Of a stretch of 64,000 bases of DNA, positions 23,221 through 33,429 are shown in pieces. The position numbers and the translations under genes were made by a program. The first letter of the stretch is position 1. Each line of letters starts with the position of its first letter. This stretch comes from Vespa crabro (Eukaryota; Arthropoda; Insecta; Hymenoptera; Vespidae): assembly GCF_910589235.1 (NCBI RefSeq), contig NC_060965.1, positions 2,011,901 through 2,075,900 of the forward strand. Reading direction: 5' to 3'. A model generated the notes under the pieces. That model had not been told where the DNA came from. It did not search any database and saw nothing but the letters and a program-made list of their open reading frames with translations.

Positions 23221-23660
23221 ATATAATATATACATATATAATATAATGTTTTTATACTATACGTCTAATACTGTATAGTATTCTATATAATATAAATATT
23301 ATTACAAGATATAAAATTATATATAGAATTATAATTTATCTATATAATTATAGATAAGCTATTGTATATCTATATAGTATTACAAGATATATTATTACAT
23401 ATACATACTTTATATCTATACATACATACATATGTGTGTGTGTGTGTTTGAGCGTATGTTATACGTATATAATTGCAAGTTTTCTATTATTTATATACAT
23501 ACATATATATAATATATAATATATAATATTGTGTGTGTGTATATTTATACATACATATCTATATACATACATACACATACATATATATATATATATACAC
23601 ACACATACATACATGCATATATGCATGTATATATACATACACGTATATTTGATAAAAGTT
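23100..23660. repeat. TA/CATA/GA-rich repeat field
   Basis: TA run (23103-23121), GA array (23174-23218), AT-rich direct repeats around TATTACAAGATATA (23299 and 23380), then CATA/GTGT units to 23650. Confidence 0.7.
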
Positions 23661-23757
23661 ATCAAGAGTAGAGAGAACGATTAGGTTTCGAGAGGAAGAA
23701 ATATGAAGGAGAAAAAGTTAGTAGTCCGGCAACGCTGGGCTTCCGAGCGAAGAGAGA

Positions 23758-23790
23758 ACAGGCAGGCAGGCAGGCAGGCAGGCAGGCGGC
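23758..23790. repeat. (CAGG)n tetranucleotide repeat
   Basis: About seven CAGG units ending in CGGCCG. Confidence 0.9.
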
Positions 23791-23838
23791 CGACGGTACA
23801 GGCCGATAAAAATAAATTTGCGCCCGGAATAATCGCAG

Positions 23839-23839
<1 letters not shown>

Positions 23840-23893
<54 letters not shown>
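23840..23893. repeat. (CT)n microsatellite
   Basis: About 26 CT units. Confidence 0.95.
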
Positions 23894-23895
<2 letters not shown>

Positions 23896-23982
23896 CCCCT
23901 AGCAATTCGTACGAAACGTTGGCTACTCTCTAGGTGATGGCTGCTGAGTTAGGTATCTTTGGTGTTGGTGTGTGTATGTATG

Positions 23983-23984
<2 letters not shown>

Positions 23985-24031
<47 letters not shown>

Positions 24032-24032
24032 C
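23985..24032. repeat. (TA)n microsatellite
   Basis: About 22 TA units. Confidence 0.95.
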
Positions 24033-24179
24033 TGGATGTTATTGCTGATGCTGATGTTGATATTACCGGCAGCTCATGTCTTGCTTGCCTGTTACTTAAG
24101 TAATATTTGAGAAGAATCGTTCAACGTTACAATTATTATTCAATCTGATCGCGTTTAAAGCGCTTGGATAAGAAAGTAT

Positions 24180-24300
24180 TTAAAAAAGAAAAAAAAAAAA
24201 AAAAAGAAAAAAGAAAAGAAAAGAAAAAGAAAAAGAAAAAAGAAAGAAAGAATAAATAAAAAAAAAAAAAATCCCCAAGAAAAAAAAAAGTAATTCTAAG
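24180..24300. repeat. A-rich/GAAA-rich low-complexity DNA
   Basis: Purine tract with A runs of up to about 18. Confidence 0.85.
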
Positions 24301-24419
24301 GATAGGACCTATATACAATAAATAACATTAATCTACTGACTAGGTCCGTCACTTTTGAAACGTAACGTATAACGAGAAAGAAGCCATTGGTATATACCAA
24401 CACTGTGAGCGTAACAGAG

Positions 24420-24447
24420 AAAGAAAGATAGATAGATAGGTAGGTAG

Positions 24448-24492
<45 letters not shown>

Positions 24493-24515
24493 AAGAGAGA
24501 GAGAAAGAGAAAAAG
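24420..24515. repeat. GATA/GGTA/(GA)n compound repeat
   Basis: Short GATA and GGTA runs lead into GA repeats; a second GA run lies at 24606-24632. Confidence 0.85.
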
Positions 24516-24600
24516 AGTGGGGCGAAAGAGAAGGTTGTATTTCGAAATCGCGATACCAAAGTACCAAAGAAGAGAGGTATTCCTTTTACATTTTTACAGA

Positions 24601-24631
<31 letters not shown>

Positions 24632-24639
24632 CCAGAGAC

Positions 24640-25390
24640 AACTCTGAAATTCAAAACTCGTAAGAACTCTCGAAATACTCTCTCGTCATCGTCGCTTTTC
24701 TCGAATCTTTAAGACTCATAATAACGATGATAACGATAACGATAACGACATTAATGGACGAGAAACTTGTTTTTCTTTATCACTTATAACACAAGTTTAT
24801 CGAAAACCTCCGATATATACTTATATGCGACTTAACCTTCTCTTTCGAGAAAACCCCTTCCCCCCTTAAGCTTTTTTTCCTACCTTTGCTTTGTCGGTGA
24901 AAGAAGAAGAGATAAGAGAAAGACACGAAAGGAAAAAAAAAAAATCCCTAGGACAGTTCCAATATTCTTTTTTTTTGGTTTTTCGAGAGATGAGGAGAAG
25001 GAGGGACATTTTTGTTTTGTGTGTTTCTCTTCTTTCGTTGTTGTTTCTTATCACAATGATCATTTTCGATGATCGATTTGGCAATTATGTGATTATTGTT
25101 CGATCATTCGACGATATTGCAGACGACGAAGGATATTTTCTTTTCGCATCTCTTTCTATCTATTTATTTGTCTATCTGTCTTGTCTATCTGTTAAACTCT
25201 CCCACGAGTTGAGGAACATTATACACGTTTAAACGTCAAACAATAACAAGATCGTAAATGTTCAAATCGTTTTACAATCTAGTTATATAGGACATGACCA
25301 TGAAATTACTATTACTATCAAAACTGGAATTATTATTCATTTGTCAAATAGCAATTCTATCAACGTTACTTCGATCTTTTCGATTAAATC
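24640..25390. other. Mixed noncoding DNA
   Basis: Moderately complex sequence with ACGATA-rich words (24720-24750). A plus-strand frame at 24891-25232 has no domain and no splice support, so no gene is called. Confidence 0.4.
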
Positions 25391-25394
25391 TTTC

Positions 25395-25495
25395 ACAAAA
25401 AAAAAAAAAAAAGAAAAAGGAAAGAGAAAAAACAGAAAAAAAAATCAAGAAAAAAAACAAAAAAAAAAAAAAAGAAAAGAAAAAATATCTTCGAC
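25395..25495. repeat. A-rich low-complexity DNA
   Basis: A runs broken by G and C. Confidence 0.85.
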
Positions 25496-25874
25496 AATAG
25501 CTTCTATCTTTGAATGTTTGCAAACGCAAATAGACTTAAAAAAATTTGTCGATTAGATAAGAAATCTCTAATGATTCTATTACGCGTTGTTGTGTGATGA
25601 TTACATATTTTTCTTACATACATAAAAAAAAGAAATGGAAAAGGATGAAATAAAGAATGAAGAAAGAGAGAAAGAGAAAGAGAGAGAGAGAAAAAAAGAA
25701 GAAAGAACAATTAAAAGAGAACTACAAACTTCGTCGTCGGGCTTCTGTCTTAATTTTTACGAGCGTAAAGAAAAAAAAAAAAAAACAAAAACAAAAACAA
25801 CAGAACAGAACAGAAGGAAACAAAAGAAGTAGTCAATTAGATAAGAAATCGTCATTAAGTGAAGTAATCTCTAA

Positions 25875-25932
25875 GAATAACATAACACAATATAACATAA
25901 CATAACATAACATAACATAACATAACATAACA
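25875..25932. repeat. (CATAA)n pentanucleotide repeat
   Basis: About 11 CATAA units with slight variation at the left end. Confidence 0.9.
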
Positions 25933-25959
25933 GTGAATTGTGGATTTACATCGCAAGTA

Positions 25960-26790
25960 ATTACTTAATGTAATAATAACATTGCTAATAAAATAAAGAG
26001 TAATGAGAACGAGTAATAATTTTTTCTTCTGTTTTTCTTCTTCTTTGTTTTCACTAATGAAGTAATGAAAGGAAGAGTAGTAAAGTCGAAGTAGGGGAAC
26101 GCAAGAGACGTAAAAAAAAAAAAAAAAAACAAAAACAAAAAAAAAGAGAAAAATAAAAAAGAAAACAAACAAATGAACACCGGACGTTTTACTTATTAAT
26201 AAAATTAATTTCATATTAATAAAATACCTAATGAAATGAAGAGTAATGAGAAATAGTAAACGTCTTGTTTCTTTCTTTCTTTCTTCCTTTCTCTCTCTCT
26301 CTTTTTTTTTTTTCGCTAATGAAAGATTCGACGAGGGGACGGAGGGAAAGTAATAGTTAGCGAAACGTAAGATAGAAAAAAAGAAAGAAAAGAAAAAAAA
26401 AAAAAACAGCGAACGATACGCTCGTAATTTCTTACCATTTACCTAACGAAAAAGTAGATATCTCGTCGGTTTTTATTTTACCTTTATTTCTTCCTCTCGC
26501 TCTTATTCTTTTCGCTAATGAAATAATAAGGCCAAAAGGAGTAGTACAACTAGTAATAATAGTAATAGTAATATTGGTATTACTGTTGGAGTCAAAACAT
26601 AACCTAACACCGTACGATTTATTCCCAAAGTAGTTAATATTTGAAACTTTGCCGATGTAATAATGAGTAATCAAAAAAAGTAGATGCTCTTAATTTACAT
26701 TCTCTTTCCTTTTCTTTTTTTCTTCTATCGTTCCTCCTTTTCTTCTTATTTTTTTATTTTTTACCGATGAGAAACGATCAAAGGAGAAGA
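25960..26790. repeat. Diverged tandem repeat block C (~200-260 bp unit)
   Basis: The unit combines a TTATTAATAAAAT...GAGTAATGAGAA-like box, a T/C-rich tract, a CGCTAATGAA box, a GGAAGAGTAGT-like box and an A-rich tract ending in an ACG-rich word. The CTAATGAA box recurs at about 26054, 26315 and 26514, with a degraded copy at 26763. No coding potential. Confidence 0.5.
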
Positions 26791-26862
26791 AAAAGAAGAA
26801 GAAGAAGAAGAAGAAGAAGAAGAAGAAGAAGACGAAGAAGAAGAAGAAGAAGTAGTAGTAGG
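26784..26862. repeat. (GAA)n trinucleotide array
   Basis: About 25 GAA/GAC units ending in GTAGTAGTA. Confidence 0.9.
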
Positions 26863-26929
26863 TTGTACGATAGAGTTGGGAGTCGGTCGAGCAGACTTTT
26901 GAAACGACCTGCAGTCTGTGTGCTGTATA

Positions 26930-27370
26930 GGTTATGTTGAATAGAGTGAGCGAGCAAGTAAGCAAGTAGCGAGGGAGCGAGCGAGTGAGAGATTGAGCGA
27001 GTAAAGGGGTGAGGGGGAGGAGCGACAAGAGAGCGAGAGAGAGCGAGAGAGAGCAAAAGAGAAAGAGAGAGAGAGAGAAAGAGGGAGGACTAGAAAGATA
27101 GAAAGAGAAGGAAGAAAAGGTGAGGAGAAGGACGAGGAGGAGGAGGAGGTAAAGGAGGTGGGAAGAGCAAGAGGAGGATGGTTCCAGAGGTACGGTGGTG
27201 AGAGGTGCAGAGGAGGAATGTATTCGAGAAAAGGAAGGAGACGCGTGTTACGAAACCGTGGTACGCGTGAGCACTATGAACGAGAGGAAAAGAGACAAGA
27301 AGAGAAGAGAAGAGAGTATAGGGAGAGGGAGAGAGAGAGAGAGAGAGAAAGAGAAAGAGAGAGAGAGAAG
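26930..27370. repeat. Purine-rich (GA/GAG/GGA) field
   Basis: Long A/G-only DNA with GAGC units (26945-27050), GGA units (27120-27180) and a GA array (27325-27368). Confidence 0.75.
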
Positions 27371-27439
27371 AGAGCTCGTTGGATGAGCGGCTCTCTTCGG
27401 CTGGCCGTTCGCTTCGTCGTTCTCTGCCTTTTTTCATCC

Positions 27440-27770
27440 ACCTCCGCCTCTTCCACCTCTCTCTCTCTCTCTCTCACTCACTCTCTCTCTTTCTCTCTCT
27501 CTCTCTTTGTCTTTCTATCTCACTCTTTCCTCTTCTCCAACTATCAGTCTGTTTCACTCGCTCTTACGTACACGCTCACGCACCAGCGAACAGTTTCTGT
27601 TTCCTCCTCCTCCTCCTCCTCCTCCTCTACTTCCTCCTTTTACTCCTCCTCATCGTGCACCTCCTTCTTCTCTTCACTTCACTCCTTTCTCTTCCTCTCC
27701 CCCCGCCCCCGCCACCTCCCCTTGCCACCGCCTTCGCCCCTCCTTCCCCCTTCCCCTTGTCTCGGTATTT
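27440..27770. repeat. Pyrimidine-rich (CT/TCC) field
   Basis: CT array (27456-27510), TCC triplets (27604-27670) and CCCCGC-rich DNA to 27760. Together with the preceding purine field it forms a large inverted purine/pyrimidine arrangement centred near 27400. Confidence 0.75.
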
Positions 27771-28009
27771 GCTTCGAGCTAAAATAAAAATAAGAGAAGG
27801 CTTACGAGAGAAAGAGAGAAAGAGAGTGAGAGAGAGAGAGAGAGAGAAAGGGAGAAAGAGAGAGAAAGAGAGAAAAAGAGAGAAAGACTTCTCGCCCGCG
27901 CTGAAACGCGTCTTCTCGCGATTTACGCACGTCCGAGGAGCTGACTTTTAAAAACTCTTTCCTTCCGTACCACCTATCGACTATTTTCTTCTTTTTACAT
28001 CTCGTTTAT

Positions 28010-28050
28010 ATATATATATATATACGTATATGAACGAGAAAAGAAAGGCG

Positions 28051-28087
<37 letters not shown>

Positions 28088-28139
28088 ATATGTATGTATG
28101 GATATATGTATGTATGGATATATGTATGTATGTATATAT

Positions 28140-28174
<35 letters not shown>

Positions 28175-28177
28175 TAT
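28010..28177. repeat. TA, GTAT and (TTTA)n repeats
   Basis: TA run, TGTATGTATGGATA-type units (28075-28138) and about nine TTTA units (28139-28177). Confidence 0.85.
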
Positions 28178-28289
28178 CGAGCGTCGTGGGAGTACAGGAA
28201 ACTCCGATAATCGGGACCGAATAACCGAATTTTAAATTTTCGCGCCAATTTCATACATTGCAGGTACATATACGTGTGTGTGTGTGTCC

Positions 28290-28850
28290 AGCAAGGACGT
28301 ATATTCCCTTCTCAATATAACCTAACTTTTTTTTTCTTCCGTATTTATTACAACTTCTCTCTTTTTCCCTTTCGAATATAATTCCTGAAAGAATTCGTCG
28401 TTTTTGTAAAAAAATAAAGAGTGGGGGAGAGAGAGAGAGAGAGACAGAGAGAGAGACAAATAGGCACATAGTATATTTCTATTACAAACTCTTTTTTTTT
28501 TCTTTTTTCTTTTTAATTACTTCATCGGACCTTTTTGATTTATTTTTAATTATTATATATTTCAATATAATTCATATTGTCCAAGAAAATGGAAATGAGG
28601 AATAAATAAATAAATAAATAAACAAAGATACAAGTAATTGAATATACATACGCGCAAATATATATTTCTATTATAACCTCACTTTTTGTTGGTTAATCTA
28701 TTAAAACATTTTTTCTTTTCCGTTCCCGAATATTTATCATTTTTCTATGGTACATATAAAATTCATCATCCAAGAAAATAGAAGCAAAAGAAAAAAGGAA
28801 TAAACAAATTAATTAATTAATTAATTAATTAATTAATTAATAATAATAAT
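28290..28850. repeat. Diverged tandem repeat block D (~190-200 bp unit)
   Basis: Two to three units contain TATATTTCTATTA(T/C)AA(C/A)CTC followed by a T-rich tract, then a TTCATATTGTCCAAGAAAAT-type box and an A/AATA-rich tract. Clear copies are near 28470 and 28663; a more diverged one is near 28310. It ends in an (AATT)n run (28807-28838) and AATA units. Confidence 0.5.
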
Positions 28851-29022
28851 AATAATAAAAAAGATAAAGAAAAGAAAAAAAACCTATAAAATATACAAAG
28901 ATGGAACATAGAAAGACTTTGAGAACAAACTCACGACTTGTTTTACTCGACGGATGCACCAAACGATAGGAAGGTCAGGGTCATGTTAAAACGATAATAA
29001 TCAAATATACATTAGATACATA

Positions 29023-29027
<5 letters not shown>

Positions 29028-29105
<78 letters not shown>
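29028..29105. repeat. (TA)n microsatellite
   Basis: Over 30 TA units with short TTTA and TTAT breaks. Confidence 0.95.
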
Positions 29106-29429
29106 CGCATAGATAACGTGCTCCTTGCATTTTGAAATAGCGATTGATATTCGAAAGCGTGCTTAGAAATGATGATCGATTTGAATGGTGATCCAGAAAA
29201 GTGTGAATCCTTAGACCCTAATGGAGACTCAGGTCACCAGAACTTTTTTCCAAGGAGTTTCATCGAACGAACGACGGAAGAATTTCTTTCGTCCGTTAAG
29301 ATTGAGGAAGGTCGTGGAATTCCAAAGGATATCATCCCGATTCTAACGCCACCCGTGTTTGATTCAATCGACTTACTTTCCCTCTCTTCAGAAAGAAATA
29401 GAAAGAAAAAGAAGGAGAGAAAAGGAAAG

Positions 29430-29760
29430 AATTTTACTTGGAATTGGAACTAGACGCCATTAGGTCGTCATGTTTTTTTTTTTTCTTTTTTCGTTTTCCT
29501 TTTTTCTATTCTCGCTTCGCGATTTAATATTTTAAATTCATGAAGTAGAATAAAAAATTAAAAAATGATGATGGAGTAATAATACAGCATAATTTTGATT
29601 GTTATCTCGAAATTTTTATATTTATCTTGAATTTTATTTGAAATTGAAATTAGGCGTCATTAAGACGTCATATTTCTTTAATATCTTCTTTTTCTTCGGA
29701 CTCCATCATTAATATATCAAATTTATTGAGAATAAAAAATTTAATCGAAATAATCGAATA
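29430..29760. repeat. Tandem repeat block E (two ~200 bp copies)
   Basis: The box TAGACGCCATTAGGTCGTCA at 29451 recurs as TAGGCGTCATTAAGACGTCA at 29651, exactly 200 bp later. Similar flanks (GGAATTGGAAC versus GAAATTGAAAT upstream, T-rich DNA downstream) extend the match. The second copy carries ACGTCA, a CRE-like half-palindrome. Confidence 0.55.
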
Positions 29761-29769
29761 TAATAGAAC

Positions 29770-30290
29770 AATCTTGATACTGCGTTTTTGTTTTTTTGCG
29801 TTTTTTTTTTTTTTTTATCGTACGAGTAATTACCTTCAAATATTACAATCGAATTACATGAAAATAATTGTTTTCTTCTTTTCTACGTCAAATTTTATTT
29901 GTCAATTAAAACATGGTGTTGTTCAGTTCCCCCGCACCCTTTCTGCCCTCAAAATTTTTGAGCTTCAAGATGTAACTAAATTCGATGATAATACGAAATT
30001 AAGATATTATATAATAGAGTATGTATGGCCGCTTTCACCAATTTTTTTTTTTTTTTTTTTTTACGACTGGTGAAAACGATCAACGCACTCACAAAAAAAA
30101 GAGAGAGAGAGAGAGAGATCTCTTTTGAATGTCTTCTATAAGCTAAACGATACATCGAGACTCATTCGTCTCTTCGCTCTCTATTTCTTTTGCTTTCATA
30201 TAACCCTAAACGTTCTCGAATCGGTTGTATCGAAAAATACAGGTTCATCGGTTACGACTATAACTATGACTACGACTACGACGAATGTGA
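29770..30290. other. AT-rich noncoding DNA
   Basis: T runs at 29800-29817 and 30043-30061 and a GA run at 30102-30119; no supported gene. Confidence 0.5.
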
Positions 30291-30296
30291 GTTAGT

Positions 30297-30334
30297 TTAT
30301 TCATGTATTCCAAAGTTATGGAATACATGAATAA
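30297..30334. other. Perfect 15-bp inverted repeat (hairpin)
   Basis: TTATTCATGTATTCC (30297-30311) is followed after 8 bases by its exact reverse complement GGAATACATGAATAA (30320-30334). The innermost loop bases add one more pair. The sequence is not a simple repeat, so chance is an unlikely explanation. Function is unknown. Confidence 0.85.
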
Positions 30335-30359
30335 CTTGTTGGTCGGCACTGTGCCTGAA

Positions 30360-30618
30360 TATGGTAGAGTAGAAGAAAAAGGAAAAAATTAAAAAAAATA
30401 AATAAATAAATAAAAAAAAAAAAAAGAAAAGAGAAGAAGGAGCAAAAAAAAAAGTAAAGAAAAAGGTGAGAAGGATTCAGCAAAACCAAAAAGATATAAG
30501 AAAGAAATGCGCGAGGTAAGATGAAAAAGAGAGATAGAGAGATACAGACAGATAGAGATAGAGATAGATAGATAGATGGATGGATAGATAGATAGATAAA
30601 AAGAGAGAACTAGAGAAC

Positions 30619-30660
<42 letters not shown>
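30360..30660. repeat. A-rich, GATA and GA repeats
   Basis: A-rich tract (30375-30470), GATA units (30535-30600) and a GA array (30625-30656). Confidence 0.85.
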
Positions 30661-30663
<3 letters not shown>

Positions 30664-30798
30664 CGATCGTAGACTCCTAAAGCGATCTTATTGATAAGCT
30701 CGATTTATCCTCCGAGGATTTATCTGCGACACGTGGCTCGCGCGTGTATTCGCCATCCTTTTCTTTTCTTTTATTATATTTTATAACTCTTTCTCTTT

Positions 30799-30853
<55 letters not shown>
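30799..30853. repeat. (CT)n microsatellite
   Basis: About 27 CT units followed by CCCACC units. Confidence 0.95.
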
Positions 30854-30855
<2 letters not shown>

Positions 30856-31174
30856 ACCCTCCCACCCACCCTCCCTCTCTCCTTGCCCATTTCTTCTTCT
30901 TCTTCTTCTTCTCTCCTTTTTTCTCTCTTTATATATCTATCCCCGTCTCGTTCTAACTCATCCTTTCCTTTATACCGCGCCAAAAGGCCTCCCGCGCCAC
31001 GTGCTTTTCACGTTTACATTTTTTTTCCTACCCCTTCCTCCTCCACCCTTAGCTCACTCTTTCTTTCTCTCTCCCTCATCCCTCTTACCCTTCCACCTTC
31101 CTCCCTCTCTTTACCATCGGTTTTTTTTTCTTTCTTTTGTTCTATATCCACGTTCTTTTACACGTACCACCTCT

Positions 31175-31185
31175 GTCTGTGTGTA

Positions 31186-31232
<47 letters not shown>
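31175..31232. repeat. (GT)n-(TA)n compound microsatellite
   Basis: GT run followed by about 15 TA units. Confidence 0.9.
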
Positions 31233-31233
<1 letters not shown>

Positions 31234-31289
31234 TAGATACATCTACACCCAACATTATTTCGTTGAAAACTTCGGAGAAACTTTTTCTT

Positions 31290-31385
31290 ATGTTTTCTTT
31301 TCTTTTTTTTTTTTTGTTTTCTTTTTATTTCTTTCCTTTTTCTTTTTCTTGTTCTTTTTCATTTTCTCTTTCTTTCTTTCTTTTG
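31290..31385. repeat. T-rich low-complexity DNA
   Basis: TTTC/TTTT run; no coding capacity. Confidence 0.85.
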
Positions 31386-31684
31386 ACACTACTGTGTGTC
31401 ACAGAACGAATAGAAAGAGAGAGAACGAGCATCGTGGAACATTTTTATCTCGACGCGATTTTCGACGACACCAACACCGTAATAACTTCATTTTCTTTTT
31501 CTTTTTTTTTTTCCTTTCGTCCAAAATTTTTTTCATACAGGACGGACAGTGTATGGACGAGGAGTCCGTGAAAAAAAATTTGCCAAATGATTTTGGACAA
31601 ATCACAGTTTAGCGATTCTTCGAGAACAATTTTGATTTTTTTTTTTTTTATTTATTCCTAAAGTAGGCGGCATAGAGGTGGGTG

Positions 31685-32015
31685 TTACGGATGGTATTTT
31701 GAAATATTTTTACAAGTATTTTTAACAGATCTTGATAGGTAATTATTTACAATTAATAAAGTATTTAATATAAGCGAGTCAATAATCCTTACGTAATCCT
31801 GACATTTAATTATTTAATAACAATCGAAATATTCGTATAAGCTTTGTCGACCGTTCCTTTTGAGAAAATATTTATTATTAATTAATTAATCTTAAAATAC
31901 TGATCGACGAAGTAAGAGATTGTGGTCGATTTTTTTTTCTTTTTTTTTTTTTTTCTTCTTCTTCGTCAGATTATAAGATTCTACGAGGAATAGTAGAAAC
32001 TTTTGACTCATCCTA
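31685..32015. mobile_element. Possible MITE-like element, copy 6 (degraded)
   Basis: The right end, reverse-complemented from about 32015, reads TATAGGATGAGTCAAAAGTT, very close to the family terminus. The left end near 31685 (TTACGGATGGTATTTTGAAA) is a weak match. The length of about 331 bp agrees with copies 1-4. Confidence 0.35.
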
Positions 32016-32149
32016 TAATAAAATAAATCATCTTTTTTCTTTTCTCCTCTTCCCTTTATATTAAATTATCAATATATAAGAGGAAGTATTTTCTTTTTCT
32101 TTCTTTCTTCTCGAATATAGTACCTTCTTACGATATGTGTCATTTAACG

Positions 32150-32340
32150 TGAAAATGTAAAATGGCCGATATAGAATTCCGAGAAGCGTAAGCGCATAGC
32201 AAATATTATTTACCAACGTGTTAAACAAAAGGACGAATTAAAAAGATGTAAATATCATCTACGTGGATACATAGGATATATTACGTTTTGCAAATTCGTT
32301 TGCGCGCGATGACATAAACAAGAACGTGTCTCGGAAACAA
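32150..32340. other. Non-repetitive noncoding island
   Basis: Mixed sequence including a TGCGCGCGATGACATAA segment; no coding frame supported. Confidence 0.3.
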
Positions 32341-32379
32341 CGTGGATTGTGGTAAATTGATCGATACCACCACTGCACG

Positions 32380-32497
32380 TGTTTCTCTCTCTCTCTCTCT
32401 TACTCTCTCTTTATATATATATATATATATATATCATTTTCATTGTTATTTAGTAATGAAGTAATAATAAGGTATTTGTGCGAAACGATATATAATC

Positions 32498-32544
<47 letters not shown>

Positions 32545-32572
32545 AGAAAGAGAGAGAGAGAGAGAGAAACAT
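32380..32572. repeat. (CT)n, (TA)n and (GA)n microsatellites
   Basis: CT/TA run at 32382-32435 and interrupted GA arrays at 32500-32570. Confidence 0.9.
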
Positions 32573-32619
32573 TTGTTCCCTTGGTTGTCAACGAGAACCA
32601 TTCGTTTCTTTAAAAAATA

Positions 32620-32770
32620 GACGAACGGACGATCGTAGTCGGCGCCATGTTTCTTTCTTAAAAGTTCGATACCACGTGACCACTGCGTTATGCGTCACCT
32701 GACATCGCGAGAATTTTTAATAAGACGTGCTCGCATGCTTAACGAATCGCCGCGTCCCTCCGGAATAAGT
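32620..32770. other. Non-repetitive CG-containing island
   Basis: Complex sequence with GGCGCCATG, CACGTGAC and GTCACCTGAC words close together (32640-32705). It may be a regulatory site cluster near the exon at 33.2 kb; unproven. Confidence 0.3.
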
Positions 32771-33208
32771 AGAAAGTAAAAGTAGATAGATAAGATATGC
32801 GTGTATATATGTGTGCGTGAGTGTGTGTATGTATATTCATATAGATGACGTTTGATCCTCTTCGAGAAAATCATCGAAAGAATATAACGAGGTTTATAAG
32901 AACAACAGTTCTAGAAAATAAGTAAATACTATGGTATAGTAACAATAAGCTTTGTCCTTGGTTCTACTCTAGGGTGCAATAGCGTGGATCTAGATAAGAA
33001 AAAGGAATGGGTGGGTAGGGGGTGTAGGAGAGGGGACGGGCAGGCAGGCGGATGGGCGGCAGGAGGGAGAGAGAGAGAAAGAAAAAGAGAGTGAGAGATG
33101 GAGCGGAGAAAAAAGAGGGAGGAGGGTTGGTTGAGAAAGAAGAGAAAAGGTGGGGAAGATTGGTCGAAGGAGGGAGATAGTGAGATAGATAGATAGAGAG
33201 AAACTTAC

Positions 33209-33375
33209 ATCTTGTAGTGATGTTGCATGTGGTGACCGAGATGCAAGTCGGCGGCATGCTGTTGCTGGATCTGCTGTTGCTGATGCACGGACTGATGGTG
33301 GTGAGTCTGCGGGGGATCCAAGGTGGAGGCACCCAGCAGGGTGGCGCTCTCCCTGAACAGCGTTGCCACCTGCAT
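33209..33375 (-). CDS. His/Gln-rich exon of an unidentified gene (partial)
   Basis: A clean coding segment is embedded in low-complexity DNA. Read on the minus strand from ATG at 33375 it gives 55 codons plus two bases and then a consensus donor (AT|GTAAGT, intron starting at 33208). The peptide starts MQVATLFRESATLLGASTLD and continues PPQTHHHQSV, HQQQQIQQQH and HHMQHHYK. Such His/Gln runs are common in insect transcription factors. Possible acceptors lie just upstream (ending at 33393 and 33381), and the frame stays open to them, so the exon may begin there instead of at the ATG. Both other frames on the same strand give longer but unnatural open frames. The gene's remaining exons are not found in the window, so its identity stays open. 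The CpG-rich DNA at 33.4-38.2 kb would lie upstream of it. Confidence 0.55.
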
Positions 33376-33429
33376 ACTCTCTGAAGAGATCTCTGACGCG
33401 GGGAAAACCGCGATGAGGATATTTCACCT

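Noticed and set aside
24891..25232. A 113-codon plus-strand frame with a hydrophobic centre
   Set aside because: No homology pattern, no splice sites and low-complexity flanks; indistinguishable from chance.
25875..25932. Telomere-like repeat
   Set aside because: The unit is CATAA (TTATG on the other strand), not the insect telomere unit TTAGG, and the array is short and internal.
29169..29453. A 94-codon frame with non-repetitive composition (starts MMIDLNGDPEKCESLD)
   Set aside because: It is one of the more protein-like frames, but no domain is recognised, there are no splice partners, and its end runs into tandem repeat block E. Treated as chance unless conservation is shown.
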